Positions 27,247 to 37,780 of a stretch of 64,000 nt of DNA are shown here, piece after piece. Position 1 is the stretch's first letter, and the number at the start of each line of letters is the position of its first letter. The position numbers and the translations under genes are program-made. Source of the DNA: Acinetobacter rudis (GTDB taxonomy: Bacteria; Pseudomonadota; Gammaproteobacteria; Pseudomonadales; Moraxellaceae); the NCBI RefSeq assembly GCF_031157835.1, contig NZ_JAVIDR010000004.1, forward strand, positions 124,001 through 188,000, read 5' to 3'. Under the pieces are notes generated by a model. The model did not search any database. It was not told where the DNA came from and saw only the letters and a list, made by a program, of their open reading frames with translations.

Positions 27247-28149
27247 ATGTTGAAACAACGTACCCTAAAACGTGCCGTGAAAGCCAGTGGCATTGGATTA
27301 CACAGTGGGCAAAAAGTCATTATTAATTTTTTGCCACATGTGGTGGATGGGGGTGTTGTTTTCCGCCGAATTGATTTAGATCCACCTGTGGAGATCCCCG
27401 CTGACGCACTTTTAGTGCAAGAAGCATTTATGTGCTCAAATTTGGTCATTGATGACTATAAGGTCGGTACGATTGAACATATAACAAGTGCGATTGCGGG
27501 TTTAGGCATTGATAATATTATTGTCGAAGTCTCAGCATCCGAAGTTCCTATTATGGATGGTAGTGCTGGCCCATTTATTTACCTGCTCAACAAGGGCGGC
27601 TTGGTAGAACAGGATGCACCCAAAAAATTTATTCGTATTTTAAAACCTGTGACAGCATTTATTGAGGATAAGCGAGCAGTTTTTACACCTCATGATGGTT
27701 TTCAAATTAACTTTACCATTGATTTTGATCATCCTGCTTTTGCTAAAGAATATCAATCAGCGACAATCGACTTTTCTACTGAAACTTTTGTATATGAAGT
27801 GAGTGGAGCACGTACGTTTGGCTTTATGAAAGACTTAGATTATTTAAAATCACATAATTTAGCATTAGGTGCGAGTCTAGATAATGCAATTGGTGTGGAT
27901 GACACCGGCGTTGTTAATGAAGAGGGACTGCGCTTCGCTGATGAATTCGTACGCCACAAAATTTTGGATGCTGTTGGTGATTTATATTTGCTTGGACACC
28001 AGATCATTGCCAAATTTGATGGGTATAAGTCTGGACATGCACTTAATAACCAATTATTGCGCAATGTGAAAAGTGATCCAAGTAGCTACGAAATTGTAAC
28101 ATTTGATGATAGTAAATCTTGCCCAATTCAATATGTAAAAGTGGTTTAA
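27247..28149 (+). CDS. lpxC: UDP-3-O-acyl-N-acetylglucosamine deacetylase
   Basis: LpxC catalyses the committed step of lipid A synthesis. The start at 27247 ([21 protein letters not shown]) gives 300 residues; the longer reading frame runs back into the ftsZ terminator and was rejected. Zinc ligands lie in the conserved contexts [19 protein letters not shown] and [15 protein letters not shown], and the [11 protein letters not shown] and ARTFGF motifs are present. The gene has its own leader after the ftsZ terminator. The position after ftsZ is the usual gammaproteobacterial one. Confidence 0.98.
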   Translation: MLKQRTLKRAVKASGIGLHSGQKVIINFLPHVVDGGVVFRRIDLDPPVEIPADALLVQEAFMCSNLVIDDYKVGTIEHITSAIAGLGIDNIIVEVSASEVPIMDGSAGPFIYLLNKGGLVEQDAPKKFIRILKPVTAFIEDKRAVFTPHDGFQINFTIDFDHPAFAKEYQSATIDFSTETFVYEVSGARTFGFMKDLDYLKSHNLALGASLDNAIGVDDTGVVNEEGLRFADEFVRHKILDAVGDLYLLGHQIIAKFDGYKSGHALNNQLLRNVKSDPSSYEIVTFDDSKSCPIQYVKVV

Positions 28150-28246
28150 AGCCTTATCATATCTAGATTTATGTTATATTATAACGCTTTGTCGCTGTTG
28201 GATCGTCTGCGTTTTTATGGCAATTTGAACTATCATAATGTAATAA

Positions 28247-28687
28247 TTACATTTTATCGCTTGCCAAACGCAGTAGTGCTTGACTAAGCTTAGGGTCCTG
28301 AACAAAGTTTGCTGCATGTTCAAGCATGTTGCGGGCTTCGGGTGTGATTTGCTTTTCAATCTTTGTGGTTTTATGTTGAGGCTTTGCTTTTTGTCTCAAT
28401 CTAACCTGAATTTTGTTTAAGTCATTTAGCCCCTCGATTTGAGATAATTGAGAAATATACTGCTTTTGAAGATAGCCGAGTTGACTAATCATTGCTTGAT
28501 TTTCACCGGTGATTGTCAAGATGCCGTATTGATAACAGACCACCTGCCACTGCTCAGGCTGTGGAAGTAAAGGTTGGATTAATTTAGTAAGTTTTTGCCA
28601 TTCAGCAACTTGCTTTTTCAGAAACGATAAGTTTCCTGTTTTTAGATGTTGATTTGATGTTTGGAACAGATTGTTTGGTTCAGACAT
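28247..28687 (-). CDS. DUF721-family protein, probable DciA-type DnaB helicase loader
   Basis: A 146-residue protein with a DUF721-like region (about 45-105: WQVVCYQYGILTITGENQAMISQLGYLQKQYISQLSQIEGLNDLNKIQVRLR) that fits the KH-like fold of DciA, the ancestral loader of the replicative helicase in bacteria without DnaC. A basic linker and helical C-terminus follow. In Pseudomonas a DUF721 gene also lies between lpxC and secA, which supports the call. It is convergent with lpxC and divergent from the M23 gene. No secA is seen here. Confidence 0.75.
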   Translation of the reverse strand: MSEPNNLFQTSNQHLKTGNLSFLKKQVAEWQKLTKLIQPLLPQPEQWQVVCYQYGILTITGENQAMISQLGYLQKQYISQLSQIEGLNDLNKIQVRLRQKAKPQHKTTKIEKQITPEARNMLEHAANFVQDPKLSQALLRLASDKM

Positions 28688-28803
28688 TGAGTGTTTCCAA
28701 ATGCTTACAACTTATGAACTTCATCTTAAGCCGATGTGAGAGAAAAGATCAAGGTGAGTACAGCAAGCAGAACAATAGCTAAAAATAGTTGAAAGAGGTT
28801 TTT

Positions 28804-29460
28804 ATGCAATCGAGACGTGTTTTATTGGCGTTTTCTCTCGCCGCAACAACTGCTTCAGCTGCTTTTGCAGATTTAATTGATCAAAATTCTGCTGTTTCAA
28901 ATGATCGGCTTGGTGAGTTAGTTAAAACAGTACAAGGTACTTATGAAGCTCCTAAGCTAGATGCTAAAATTCGTGGCGAACAGACCAAAGTTATTAATAA
29001 CGAATATCTTTCTGGTAAATACGGCGCTTCTACTTCATTGAATTTATCTTCTGGATCAGATTTATCTTGGTTAGTGACTCATCCACTGCCTGATATGGCG
29101 CGTGTTAGCTCTAATTATGGCGGTCGTACTATGGGTGGCCGTGCAGAGAATCATTCTGGTTTAGATATGTCAGCACCAAGCGGTACACCAATCTATGCAA
29201 CAGGACCTGGCGTTGTTACAAAATCAGGCTGGGGTACGGGTTATGGCCAATATGTTGAAATTAACCATGGTAATGGTTATGTAACTCGTTATGCACATGC
29301 ATCACGTTTGGTTGTATCTGTAGGGCAAAATGTTAAAGCTGGTGACCATATTGCGAATGTAGGTTGTACTGGACGTTGTACTGGTCCACATTTGCACTAT
29401 GAAGTAGTGAAAAATGGTCAACGAAAAAATCCATCGACTTATTTGGCTATGTTGCCGTAA
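28804..29460 (+). CDS. Secreted M23-family metallopeptidase
   Basis: A 218-residue exported LytM-type protein. The start at 28804 (MQSRRVLLAFSLAATTASAAFA) gives a clear signal peptide cut after AFA; AGAGG lies upstream. The peptidase domain has HSGLDMSAPSGTPIYATGPGVV (His and Asp ligands), RYAHAS, and PHLHYEV (final His ligands), so it looks catalytically competent for peptidoglycan endopeptidase activity. The usual GSTGRSTGPHLHYE motif reads GCTGRCTGPHLHYE, with both Ser replaced by Cys (about residues 188 and 192). It is monocistronic, with a strong terminator. Confidence 0.9.
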   Translation: MQSRRVLLAFSLAATTASAAFADLIDQNSAVSNDRLGELVKTVQGTYEAPKLDAKIRGEQTKVINNEYLSGKYGASTSLNLSSGSDLSWLVTHPLPDMARVSSNYGGRTMGGRAENHSGLDMSAPSGTPIYATGPGVVTKSGWGTGYGQYVEINHGNGYVTRYAHASRLVVSVGQNVKAGDHIANVGCTGRCTGPHLHYEVVKNGQRKNPSTYLAMLP

Positions 29461-29794
29461 GCGATCAAATATTCCCTTTATGGGTATAAGTTAAAAAATT
29501 ATTATTAAATTTTGAATTGAATGGCGCCCCTTCTATAAAAATAGAAGGGGCTTTTTTGTTGTTTATAAAAAATGAATATTATTCAGTTGATTTGACGATT
29601 TATTCGCTTTGTTGCAATTTAACCTGTGCTAGAGTCTAACTGCTGATTATAAGTAGAATTATTGTACATAAAGTCAATCACTATTTATTTAATGAATAAT
29701 GGTCTACTGTGACATTTAGCCGTGGCAATAACTTAATACCCATAAAATATGATACAAATATCAGTTATAAATCAAATCAAGGAATAGGTGAAAT
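29461..29794. other. Gene-free stretch before aceE
   Basis: The first part holds the M23 gene terminator (29525-29558). The remaining 236 bases are the aceE promoter and leader. I see no small ORF with a good ribosome-binding site and no further clear structure. Confidence 0.5.
29525..29558 (+). terminator. Terminator after the M23 peptidase gene
   Basis: CCCCTTCTAT and ATAGAAGGGG form a 10-bp stem with an AAAA loop followed by CTTTTTTG. Confidence 0.9.
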
Positions 29795-32509
29795 ATGGCG
29801 TACTATGGCGATTCCGATGCTCTGGAAACACAAGAGTGGCAAGATGCGTTTGATTCAGTTTTACAAAACATGGGAACGGAACGTGCTGCATTTTTGCTCG
29901 AAAAGTTGTTCCAGCGTGCCATTACTAAGCATGTTCCCATTCAGCGATTAAATACCCCTTATCTTAATACAATTTCAGTGGATGAAACGCCAGCAATGCC
30001 TGGTGATCAAGATATGGAACGTCGTATCCGAGCTTTGATTCGTTGGAATGCTTTAGCAATGGTATTGCGTGCAAACCGAACTGGGGATGACTTGGGTGGA
30101 CACTTAGCAAGTTTTGCTTCTTCTGCAACATTGTATGATGTTGGTTTTAACCATTTCTTCCGTGCAAATAGTGATCACTTTGGTGGTGACATGATTTACT
30201 ATCAAGGTCACTGTGCACCAGGTATTTATGCGCGCTCTTTCCTTGAAGGGCGCTTAACAGAAGACCAGCTTAATAACTTCCGTCGTGAAGTGAATGGTCA
30301 AGGCTTATCAAGCTATCCTCATCCATACTTAATGCCTGACTATTGGCAGTTCCCAACAGTATCGATGGGTTTAGGGCCTATTATGTCTATTTATCAGGCA
30401 CATATCCAAAAATACTTAATGAACCGTGGCCTAATCAAAGAAGAGAATCGTAAGGTTTGGGCTTATCTCGGTGATGGTGAAATGGATGAGCCAGAAAGCC
30501 TTGGTGCAATTTCTTTAGCTGGCCGTGAAAAGCTTGATAATCTCATTTGGGTTGTTAACTGTAATTTACAGCGTTTGGATGGCCCAGTACGTGGTAATGG
30601 TAAGATTATTCAAGAGCTTGAGTCTGTTTTCCGTGGTGCAGGCTGGCGTGTCATTAAAGTGGTATGGGGCCGTCATTGGGACCCACTATTGGCTAAAGAT
30701 GCTTCTGGGGCGCTTAAAGCGCGTATGGAGGAGGCGCTAGATGGTGATTACCAACGTTATCAAGTGAAAGGTGGTGGATATACCAAAGAGCATTTCTTTG
30801 GTAAGTATCCAGAAACTGAAGAGTTGGTAAAACATCTTAGCGATGATGATATTGACCATCTTAACCGTGGTGGACATGACCCATACAAAGTTTATGCTGC
30901 TTATGCTGCAGCAATGAACAGCAATGGGCAACCAACGGTTATCTTAGCGAAAACCGTAAAAGGTTATGGTTTATCAGACGAGATTGAAGCTGTAAACAAA
31001 ACACACCAAATCAAAAAAATGCATTTGGAGTCGCTAAAATACTTCCGTAATCGTTTTAATTTACCGTTTACTGATGAACAACTTGAAGAGTTGCCATTGT
31101 ATCGTCCAGGTGAAAATTCTCCTGAATTGAAATATATGAAAGCGCGTCGTGAGGCTTTAGGTGGTTATTTACCTGCTCGTCGTAAAGAGAGCGTGCCTTT
31201 AGATATTCCTGATCTGTCTGTGTTTGATGCCGTTCTTCGTGGTAGTGGTGGTAAAGAACAATCTACTACAATGGTCATGGTGCGTTTAATTGCAGCATTA
31301 CTTAAAGAAAAAGCAATTAAAGATCGTGTGGTACCTATTGTGCCAGATGAAGCGCGTACTTTTGGTTTGGAGGGTATGTTCCGTCAATTAGGTATTTATG
31401 CTGCGCATGGTCAAAACTATACGCCTGAAGACCAAGAACAATTGATGAACTATCGTGAAGCAAAAGATGGTCACATGTTACAAGAAGGGATTAATGAAGC
31501 TGGTGCGATGAGTGCGTGGTCAGCTTTAGGTACAAGTTATTCAACAAATAACTTACCAATGATCCCAATTTATATGTACTACTCAATGTTTGGTTTCCAA
31601 CGTATTGGTGATATTGCATGGGCGGCTGGTGACTCACAAGCACAAGGTTTCTTGTGTGGTGCAACAGCAGGTCGTACTACATTGAATGGTGAAGGCTTAC
31701 AGCACCAAGATGGTCATTCTCACATTTTAGCTGGCACAATTCCTAATTGTGTTGCCTATGATCCTTGTTTTGGATATGAGCTCGCTGTGATTGTACATGA
31801 CGGTTTAAAACGTATGTATGTGAATCAAGAGCGTATCTTCTATTACTTAACATTAATGAATGAAAACTATGAACAGCTAGCAATGCCAAAAGATGCTGAA
31901 GAAGGCATTAAGCGTGGTATGTATCTATTGGAAGAAGATACCAAAGCGACAGTGCAGTTGCTGGGTTCTGGTGTGATTTTACGTGAAGTAATGAAAGCAG
32001 CGGAAATTTTACGCGATGAATATCAAATTCATTCCAATGTTTGGAGCGTAACAAGCTTCAATGAGTTGGCGCGTGATGGTATGGCTGTTGATGAATATAA
32101 CCGTTTACATCCATTAACTGAGGAACCACAAGAGTCTTGGGTTGCTAAACAATTGCGTTCTACAGACGGTATTGTCGTTGCTGCTACGGATCATATGCGT
32201 GCATATAGTGAGCAGATTCGTGCTTATCTCCCAGATGGTCGTCCATATGTAACATTGGGTACAGATGGTTATGGTCGTTCAGATACGCGCGGTAACTTAC
32301 GTAGTTACTTTGGTGTTGATGCTGCACATATTGTGGTTGCGACCTTGAAGAAACTTGCCGATGAAGGTGAAGTTGATGCTCGTTTGGTCAAAGATGCTAT
32401 TTCGAGTTTTGAACTTGATGTTGATCGTCCAGTTGCTTGGATGCCTCAAGCACACCCTCAAGTACAAGAAGTGGCTGCATATACAGAACAGTCAGGAGAG
32501 GAGAACTAA
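29795..32509 (+). CDS. aceE: Pyruvate dehydrogenase E1 component (homodimeric type)
   Basis: AceE decarboxylates pyruvate with thiamine pyrophosphate and passes the acetyl group to the lipoyl arms of AceF. The 904-residue length and undivided chain are typical of the gammaproteobacterial homodimeric E1. The protein contains the PDH-specific LIRWNALAMVLRAN, the TPP-binding WAYLGDGEMDEPES...NCNLQRLDGPVRGN region (about 225-270), and the transketolase-like pyrimidine and C-terminal domains (GLQHQDGHSH, TLGTDGYGRSDTR). aceF starts 2 bases after its stop, so the two are cotranscribed. Confidence 0.98.
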   Translation: MAYYGDSDALETQEWQDAFDSVLQNMGTERAAFLLEKLFQRAITKHVPIQRLNTPYLNTISVDETPAMPGDQDMERRIRALIRWNALAMVLRANRTGDDLGGHLASFASSATLYDVGFNHFFRANSDHFGGDMIYYQGHCAPGIYARSFLEGRLTEDQLNNFRREVNGQGLSSYPHPYLMPDYWQFPTVSMGLGPIMSIYQAHIQKYLMNRGLIKEENRKVWAYLGDGEMDEPESLGAISLAGREKLDNLIWVVNCNLQRLDGPVRGNGKIIQELESVFRGAGWRVIKVVWGRHWDPLLAKDASGALKARMEEALDGDYQRYQVKGGGYTKEHFFGKYPETEELVKHLSDDDIDHLNRGGHDPYKVYAAYAAAMNSNGQPTVILAKTVKGYGLSDEIEAVNKTHQIKKMHLESLKYFRNRFNLPFTDEQLEELPLYRPGENSPELKYMKARREALGGYLPARRKESVPLDIPDLSVFDAVLRGSGGKEQSTTMVMVRLIAALLKEKAIKDRVVPIVPDEARTFGLEGMFRQLGIYAAHGQNYTPEDQEQLMNYREAKDGHMLQEGINEAGAMSAWSALGTSYSTNNLPMIPIYMYYSMFGFQRIGDIAWAAGDSQAQGFLCGATAGRTTLNGEGLQHQDGHSHILAGTIPNCVAYDPCFGYELAVIVHDGLKRMYVNQERIFYYLTLMNENYEQLAMPKDAEEGIKRGMYLLEEDTKATVQLLGSGVILREVMKAAEILRDEYQIHSNVWSVTSFNELARDGMAVDEYNRLHPLTEEPQESWVAKQLRSTDGIVVAATDHMRAYSEQIRAYLPDGRPYVTLGTDGYGRSDTRGNLRSYFGVDAAHIVVATLKKLADEGEVDARLVKDAISSFELDVDRPVAWMPQAHPQVQEVAAYTEQSGEEN

Positions 32510-32511
32510 GC

Positions 32512-34449
32512 ATGCAAATCAAAACTCCTGATATTGGTGTAGACCAAGCAACGGTTGCTGAAATCTTAGTTAAAGTGGGTGACAGTATTGCCCTAGATGA
32601 CAGTATTGTTCTATTAGAGTCTGATAAAGCTTCTGTAGAAGTACCGAGTACACTTGAGGGTGTAGTGACTAAGATTTTAGTACAAGTGGGTGATTCGGTT
32701 GCTGAAGGTGCTGTACTCATTGAGGTTGAGTCTGCTACAACTACGCAAGAAACAACAACACCAGTCGTTGAGCAAGTTGTTAAATCTGAAGTAGTAGTTG
32801 AACCTTCGCATAAGCCTGAACCAGCAACAACAGTGCAAGCAAATGCTGCTCAAGTTGTAGAACTTAAAGTTCCTGATATTGGTGTAGAAAAAGCACTCGT
32901 TGCAGAGATTTTGGTTAAAGTGGGTGATCAGATTGATGTTGACGATAGCTTAGTTGTTGTCGAATCTGATAAAGCTTCTGTTGAGGTACCAAGTACGGTT
33001 GCTGGTATTGTTGAAAGCATCGTAGTCAAGTCTGGAGATACAGTAAAAGAAGGTGTTGTGCTGATGACTGTTAAAACAGTTACATCAACGGCTACTTCGA
33101 ATGTTGCTCCAGTGAGTGCGACAAGTGCTGAAGTTGCTGCAAGTGCTCCAGCTGCTGCAGCATCTAGTTCTAATACGGTTGAAGTGACTGTTCCAGATCT
33201 TGGTGTAGATAAAGCAACTGTATCTGAAATTTTGGTTCAGGTTGGTGAACACGTTGATGCAGAGCAAAGTATATGTGTCGTTGAATCTGACAAGGCTTCT
33301 GTCGAAGTGCCAAGTACGGTTGCGGGTATCATTACGGCTATTCACGTGACTTCGGGTCAGGCTGTACAACTTGGTACTGCTTTGGTCACTATTAAAAGTG
33401 ATCAGGCTGTTCAGGTTGGTACTACTGAACCTAAAGCTGCAACAGTGGAATCCAGTCCAAGTATTCCTGTTCAAGCTACTGTTTCAACTGCACCTGCCGT
33501 GACATCAACTGAAAAGTTGACTCCAGAGCAGCAAGTTGAAAATGCAAAAGTATATGCTGGGCCTGCTGTACGTAAGTTGGCACGTGAGCTTGGTGTTGTT
33601 TTATCTCAAGTACAATCTTCAGGCCCACATACGCGTGTGGTGAAAGAAGATGTTTATGCATTTGTCAAATCAAAACTTACAGCAGAAAAAGCCGCACCTA
33701 CAGCTGCTGTTGCTGTAGCTTCAGGCTTACCTGCACTACCAGATTTTAGTGCTTTTGGTGGTGGTGAAGTTAAAGTAATGACGCGTTTACAGCAAGTTTC
33801 TGTACCGCAGTTATCTTTGAATAATTTTATTCCACAGGTTACTCAGTTTGATTTAGCTGATATTAGTGAACTTGAAGCGTGGCGCAATGAATTGAAGGCT
33901 AACTTTAAGAAACAAGGTGTTAGTTTGACTATTTTAGCGTTTATTGCAAAAGCTGTAGCGCACTTGTTAAAAGAAGAGCCTTACTTTGCTGGGCATTTAG
34001 CTGATGATCAGAAATCGGTATTATTACGTAATGAGATCCATATGGGTATTGCTGTTGCAACACCAGATGGGCTGACTGTACCTGTGCTACGTAACCCTGA
34101 TCAAAAAAGTATTAAGCAGATTGCAATTGAATTGGGTGAATTGAGTCAAAAAGCACGTGATAAGAAATTATCACCAAAAGACTTACAGGGTGCAAACTTT
34201 ACCATTACTAGCTTAGGTAGTATTGGTGGTACAGCCTTTACACCACTTGTAAACTGGCCTCAAGTTGCAATTTTGGGTATTTCTCCTGCAACCATGCAAC
34301 CTGTATGGAATGGTGAAAGTTTTGCTCCTCGTTTGATGTTACCGTTATCATTGTCTTATGATCATCGTGTAATTAATGGTGCAGACGCTGCTCGATTTAC
34401 CAATAAATTGACTAAGTTATTGGCTGATATTCGTAATATTTTACTTTGA
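32512..34449 (+). CDS. aceF: Pyruvate dehydrogenase E2, dihydrolipoamide acetyltransferase with three lipoyl domains
   Basis: AceF is the core of the pyruvate dehydrogenase complex. The start MQIKTPDIGVDQATVAEIL at 32512 gives 645 residues. Three tandem lipoyl domains are visible (about 1-74, 93-165 and 200-272), each with the lipoylation context ESDKASVEVPS; they are joined by Ala/Thr/Val-rich linkers. A peripheral-subunit-binding domain (about 340-380, AGPAVRKLARELGV) and a catalytic domain ending in LSYDHRVINGADAARF follow. It directly follows aceE and ends before a terminator. The E3 gene is not in the window. Confidence 0.98.
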   Translation: MQIKTPDIGVDQATVAEILVKVGDSIALDDSIVLLESDKASVEVPSTLEGVVTKILVQVGDSVAEGAVLIEVESATTTQETTTPVVEQVVKSEVVVEPSHKPEPATTVQANAAQVVELKVPDIGVEKALVAEILVKVGDQIDVDDSLVVVESDKASVEVPSTVAGIVESIVVKSGDTVKEGVVLMTVKTVTSTATSNVAPVSATSAEVAASAPAAAASSSNTVEVTVPDLGVDKATVSEILVQVGEHVDAEQSICVVESDKASVEVPSTVAGIITAIHVTSGQAVQLGTALVTIKSDQAVQVGTTEPKAATVESSPSIPVQATVSTAPAVTSTEKLTPEQQVENAKVYAGPAVRKLARELGVVLSQVQSSGPHTRVVKEDVYAFVKSKLTAEKAAPTAAVAVASGLPALPDFSAFGGGEVKVMTRLQQVSVPQLSLNNFIPQVTQFDLADISELEAWRNELKANFKKQGVSLTILAFIAKAVAHLLKEEPYFAGHLADDQKSVLLRNEIHMGIAVATPDGLTVPVLRNPDQKSIKQIAIELGELSQKARDKKLSPKDLQGANFTITSLGSIGGTAFTPLVNWPQVAILGISPATMQPVWNGESFAPRLMLPLSLSYDHRVINGADAARFTNKLTKLLADIRNILL

Positions 34450-34497
34450 TATTGATGATGTGTAACAGTTCTCTTTAGAGCTATTACACGCATACTT

Positions 34498-34530
34498 AAA
34501 CCCAGATTGCTGCGGCAGCCTGGGTTTTTT
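34498..34530 (+). terminator. Terminator of aceEF
   Basis: AAACCCAG and CTGGGTTT flank a loop that contains a smaller GCTG/CAGC stem, followed by TTTT. A second small hairpin (34460-34489, GTGTAA with TTACAC) lies just ahead of it. Confidence 0.85.
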
Positions 34531-34542
34531 AGTATCTCATGA

Positions 34543-34571
34543 TTGCAAAATAGCCGTTGTCTGCATACAAT
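34543..34571 (+). promoter_or_regulatory. Sigma70-type promoter of the riboswitch and Mn exporter gene
   Basis: TTGCAA (34543-34548) and TACAAT (34566-34571) are 17 bases apart. The predicted start falls at about 34578, immediately before the first conserved riboswitch block. Confidence 0.75.
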
Positions 34572-34577
34572 GGCGGA

Positions 34578-34722
34578 ACTTCATTGGGGAGTAGCCGCTA
34601 TTTACATCAAGTAAATAGGTGATGGTCAACATAATTGTTCAACAGAACATGGTCATCATAGCAAAGAACAATGTCGCTTTCTTTTAAGCAATCTTTTGTT
34701 GGCAAGACCTTTGATTTATCAC
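34578..34722 (+). promoter_or_regulatory. yybP-ykoY (manganese) riboswitch
   Basis: Conserved blocks of the yybP-ykoY RNA are present in order: GGGGAGTAGC (34587-34596), GTCAACATA (34624-34632) and GGCAAGACCTTTG (34701-34713). They are separated by two variable hairpin regions; the first is a CTATTTAC/GTAAATAG stem. This class senses Mn2+ and is known to control UPF0016/GDT1 and MntP-type exporters. The gene that follows is a UPF0016 member, which fits. Confidence 0.92.
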
Positions 34723-34744
34723 TCCGCATTCATTTCGATGATTT

Positions 34745-34787
34745 TGGCTAGCAGGAGGGATAGGTCATCGGTAATTGTTGCTAGCCA
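34745..34787 (+). promoter_or_regulatory. Hairpin enclosing a Shine-Dalgarno-like sequence
   Basis: Perfect 9-base arms TGGCTAGCA (34745-34753) and TGCTAGCCA (34779-34787) enclose a 25-base loop containing GGAGGG. The gene start is 12 bases after the stem. The purine block is too far for normal initiation unless the hairpin brings it near the ATG, so this may be the expression platform of the riboswitch. Confidence 0.55.
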
Positions 34788-34799
34788 GAGATTGTGATC

Positions 34800-35378
34800 A
34801 TGCAAGAACTTCTCTCTTCTACACTCATTGTTGCGCTCGCAGAAATGGGCGATAAAACTCAACTCTTAGCATTACTTTTAGCTGCACGTTTTAAAAAACC
34901 CGTTCCGATTATCTTGGCGATTTTAGCTGCAACCATTATTAATCATGGTGTTTCAGCTTTGCTTGGCCAGTGGATTACTCAAGTATTAGATCCCTTATGG
35001 TTGGTTTGGGGGTTAGCGATAGGTTTTATTGCTATGGCGGCTTGGATGTTGGTACCCGATCAGCTTGATGATGAAAGTGAAAGCATTAAAAAATGGCAAA
35101 AATTTGGGGTTTTTGGCGCAACTTTTGTTCTTTTCTTTTTGGCTGAAATTGGGGATAAGACACAAATTGCAACGATTGCTCTAGCTGCGAAATATGACAG
35201 TGTATTTTTAGTGACGATGGGTACAACCATTGGAATGTTAATTGCCAATGTGCCCGCAGTACTCATTGGTGATCGTTTTGCAAGTCGTTTACCTGTTTCA
35301 TTGATTCATAAAATTGGTGCCTTAATATTTTTAGTTTTAGGAATCATGACGTTACTTGGTTACTATTTCTGGTCATAA
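34800..35378 (+). CDS. UPF0016/GDT1 family cation exporter, probable manganese exporter
   Basis: A 192-residue membrane protein with six predicted helices in two homologous halves, each with the family motif E-x-G-D-K-T: ALAEMGDKTQLLALLLAARF (about 10-29) and LAEIGDKTQIATIALAAKY (about 112-130). Bacterial members such as Vibrio MneA export Mn2+. An acidic, hydrophilic loop (VPDQLDDESESIKK) joins the halves. I chose the ATG at 34800; a GTG at 34794 is also possible. An upstream in-frame stop at 34782 excludes longer forms. Control by the Mn2+ riboswitch upstream supports manganese as substrate. Confidence 0.92.
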   Translation: MQELLSSTLIVALAEMGDKTQLLALLLAARFKKPVPIILAILAATIINHGVSALLGQWITQVLDPLWLVWGLAIGFIAMAAWMLVPDQLDDESESIKKWQKFGVFGATFVLFFLAEIGDKTQIATIALAAKYDSVFLVTMGTTIGMLIANVPAVLIGDRFASRLPVSLIHKIGALIFLVLGIMTLLGYYFWS

Positions 35379-35542
35379 GTTAAAACTGCGCTAAGGCTGA
35401 GAGGCACTGTGTTTGCGGAGATTGCATACAGTTATTCTTGGCCTTTTTTTGTTGACAAAAAAAATATAAAAATTGATTGTGTTGGATTTTATTTTTTTTT
35501 AGCATTCGTGGGTAAAAACCCAATTTAAAAACGAGAATAAAC

Positions 35543-35908
35543 ATGCTATCTCAAATACCTGCGCAGGATGCCTGTCTAAGCTGTGGTGCCTGCTGTGCCT
35601 TTTTCCGTGTCTCATTTTATTGGGCTGAAGGTGAAATTATACCTCATGATATGGTTGAACCTTTAACAGCAGTTTATTCTTGTATGCAAGGGACAAATCA
35701 AACACAACCTCGTTGTGTTGCTTTGGATGGAACAGTGGGTGAGCAAGTGAGTTGTAAAATTTATACTCAACGTAGTTCTAGCTGTAAAGAAGTACAAGCA
35801 GGGGATGCACAGTGTAATAAAGCACGTAGTCATCACGGCTTAATTCCACTCATTGAGATTGAAACAGCCCCACCAAGTAATGATGATGATTATGATCAGG
35901 TTTGTTAA
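35543..35908 (+). CDS. YkgJ-family cysteine cluster protein
   Basis: A 121-residue protein with the N-terminal cluster CLSCGACCAFF (C-x2-C-x2-CC) and further Cys in YSCMQG, RCVAL, SCKIY, SCKEV and QCNKA. This pattern is that of the YkgJ/zinc- or iron-chelating domain family, whose biochemical role is unknown. The C-terminus is acidic (NDDDYDQVC). It has an AT-rich leader of about 160 bases and stands alone between the Mn exporter gene and guaB. Confidence 0.88.
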   Translation: MLSQIPAQDACLSCGACCAFFRVSFYWAEGEIIPHDMVEPLTAVYSCMQGTNQTQPRCVALDGTVGEQVSCKIYTQRSSSCKEVQAGDAQCNKARSHHGLIPLIEIETAPPSNDDDYDQVC

Positions 35909-36087
35909 TGAGGTTTAGTTGAACGATGCTCAGCAGGATAAGTTATTACTTTGCTGAGTATGTTGAGATAAAACATTGGCGTTTAATGCTGGAATGAACA
36001 AGGAATATGCTTAAATTCAAGGGATGATTTGTGATTGACATAATAATTTTAAGAATAAATGAAATTTATGCGTAAATTTGTTTATAA

Positions 36088-37584
<1,497 letters not shown>

Positions 37585-37603
37585 TTTATTTTAGTATTTT
37601 CAT

Positions 37604-37640
37604 TGAAAAAGCTGTCTCTTAGAGACAGCTTTTTCTTTTT
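37604..37640 (+). terminator. Terminator after guaB
   Basis: AAAAAGCTGTCTC and GAGACAGCTTTTT form a 13-bp stem with a TTA loop, followed by CTTTTTTT. Confidence 0.92.
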
Positions 37641-37780
37641 TTAGTGTAAAGTAGAAAAATTATATTTTAGTCTGTCAGAACTGATTTTCTAGACGGAAAT
37701 AAACAATCAATTAAGTAGCTTAAAAATAGATCCTAGTGGCACCATATTGGGTGTGCTTGGGATAAAAGTGTGGGAAAAGT

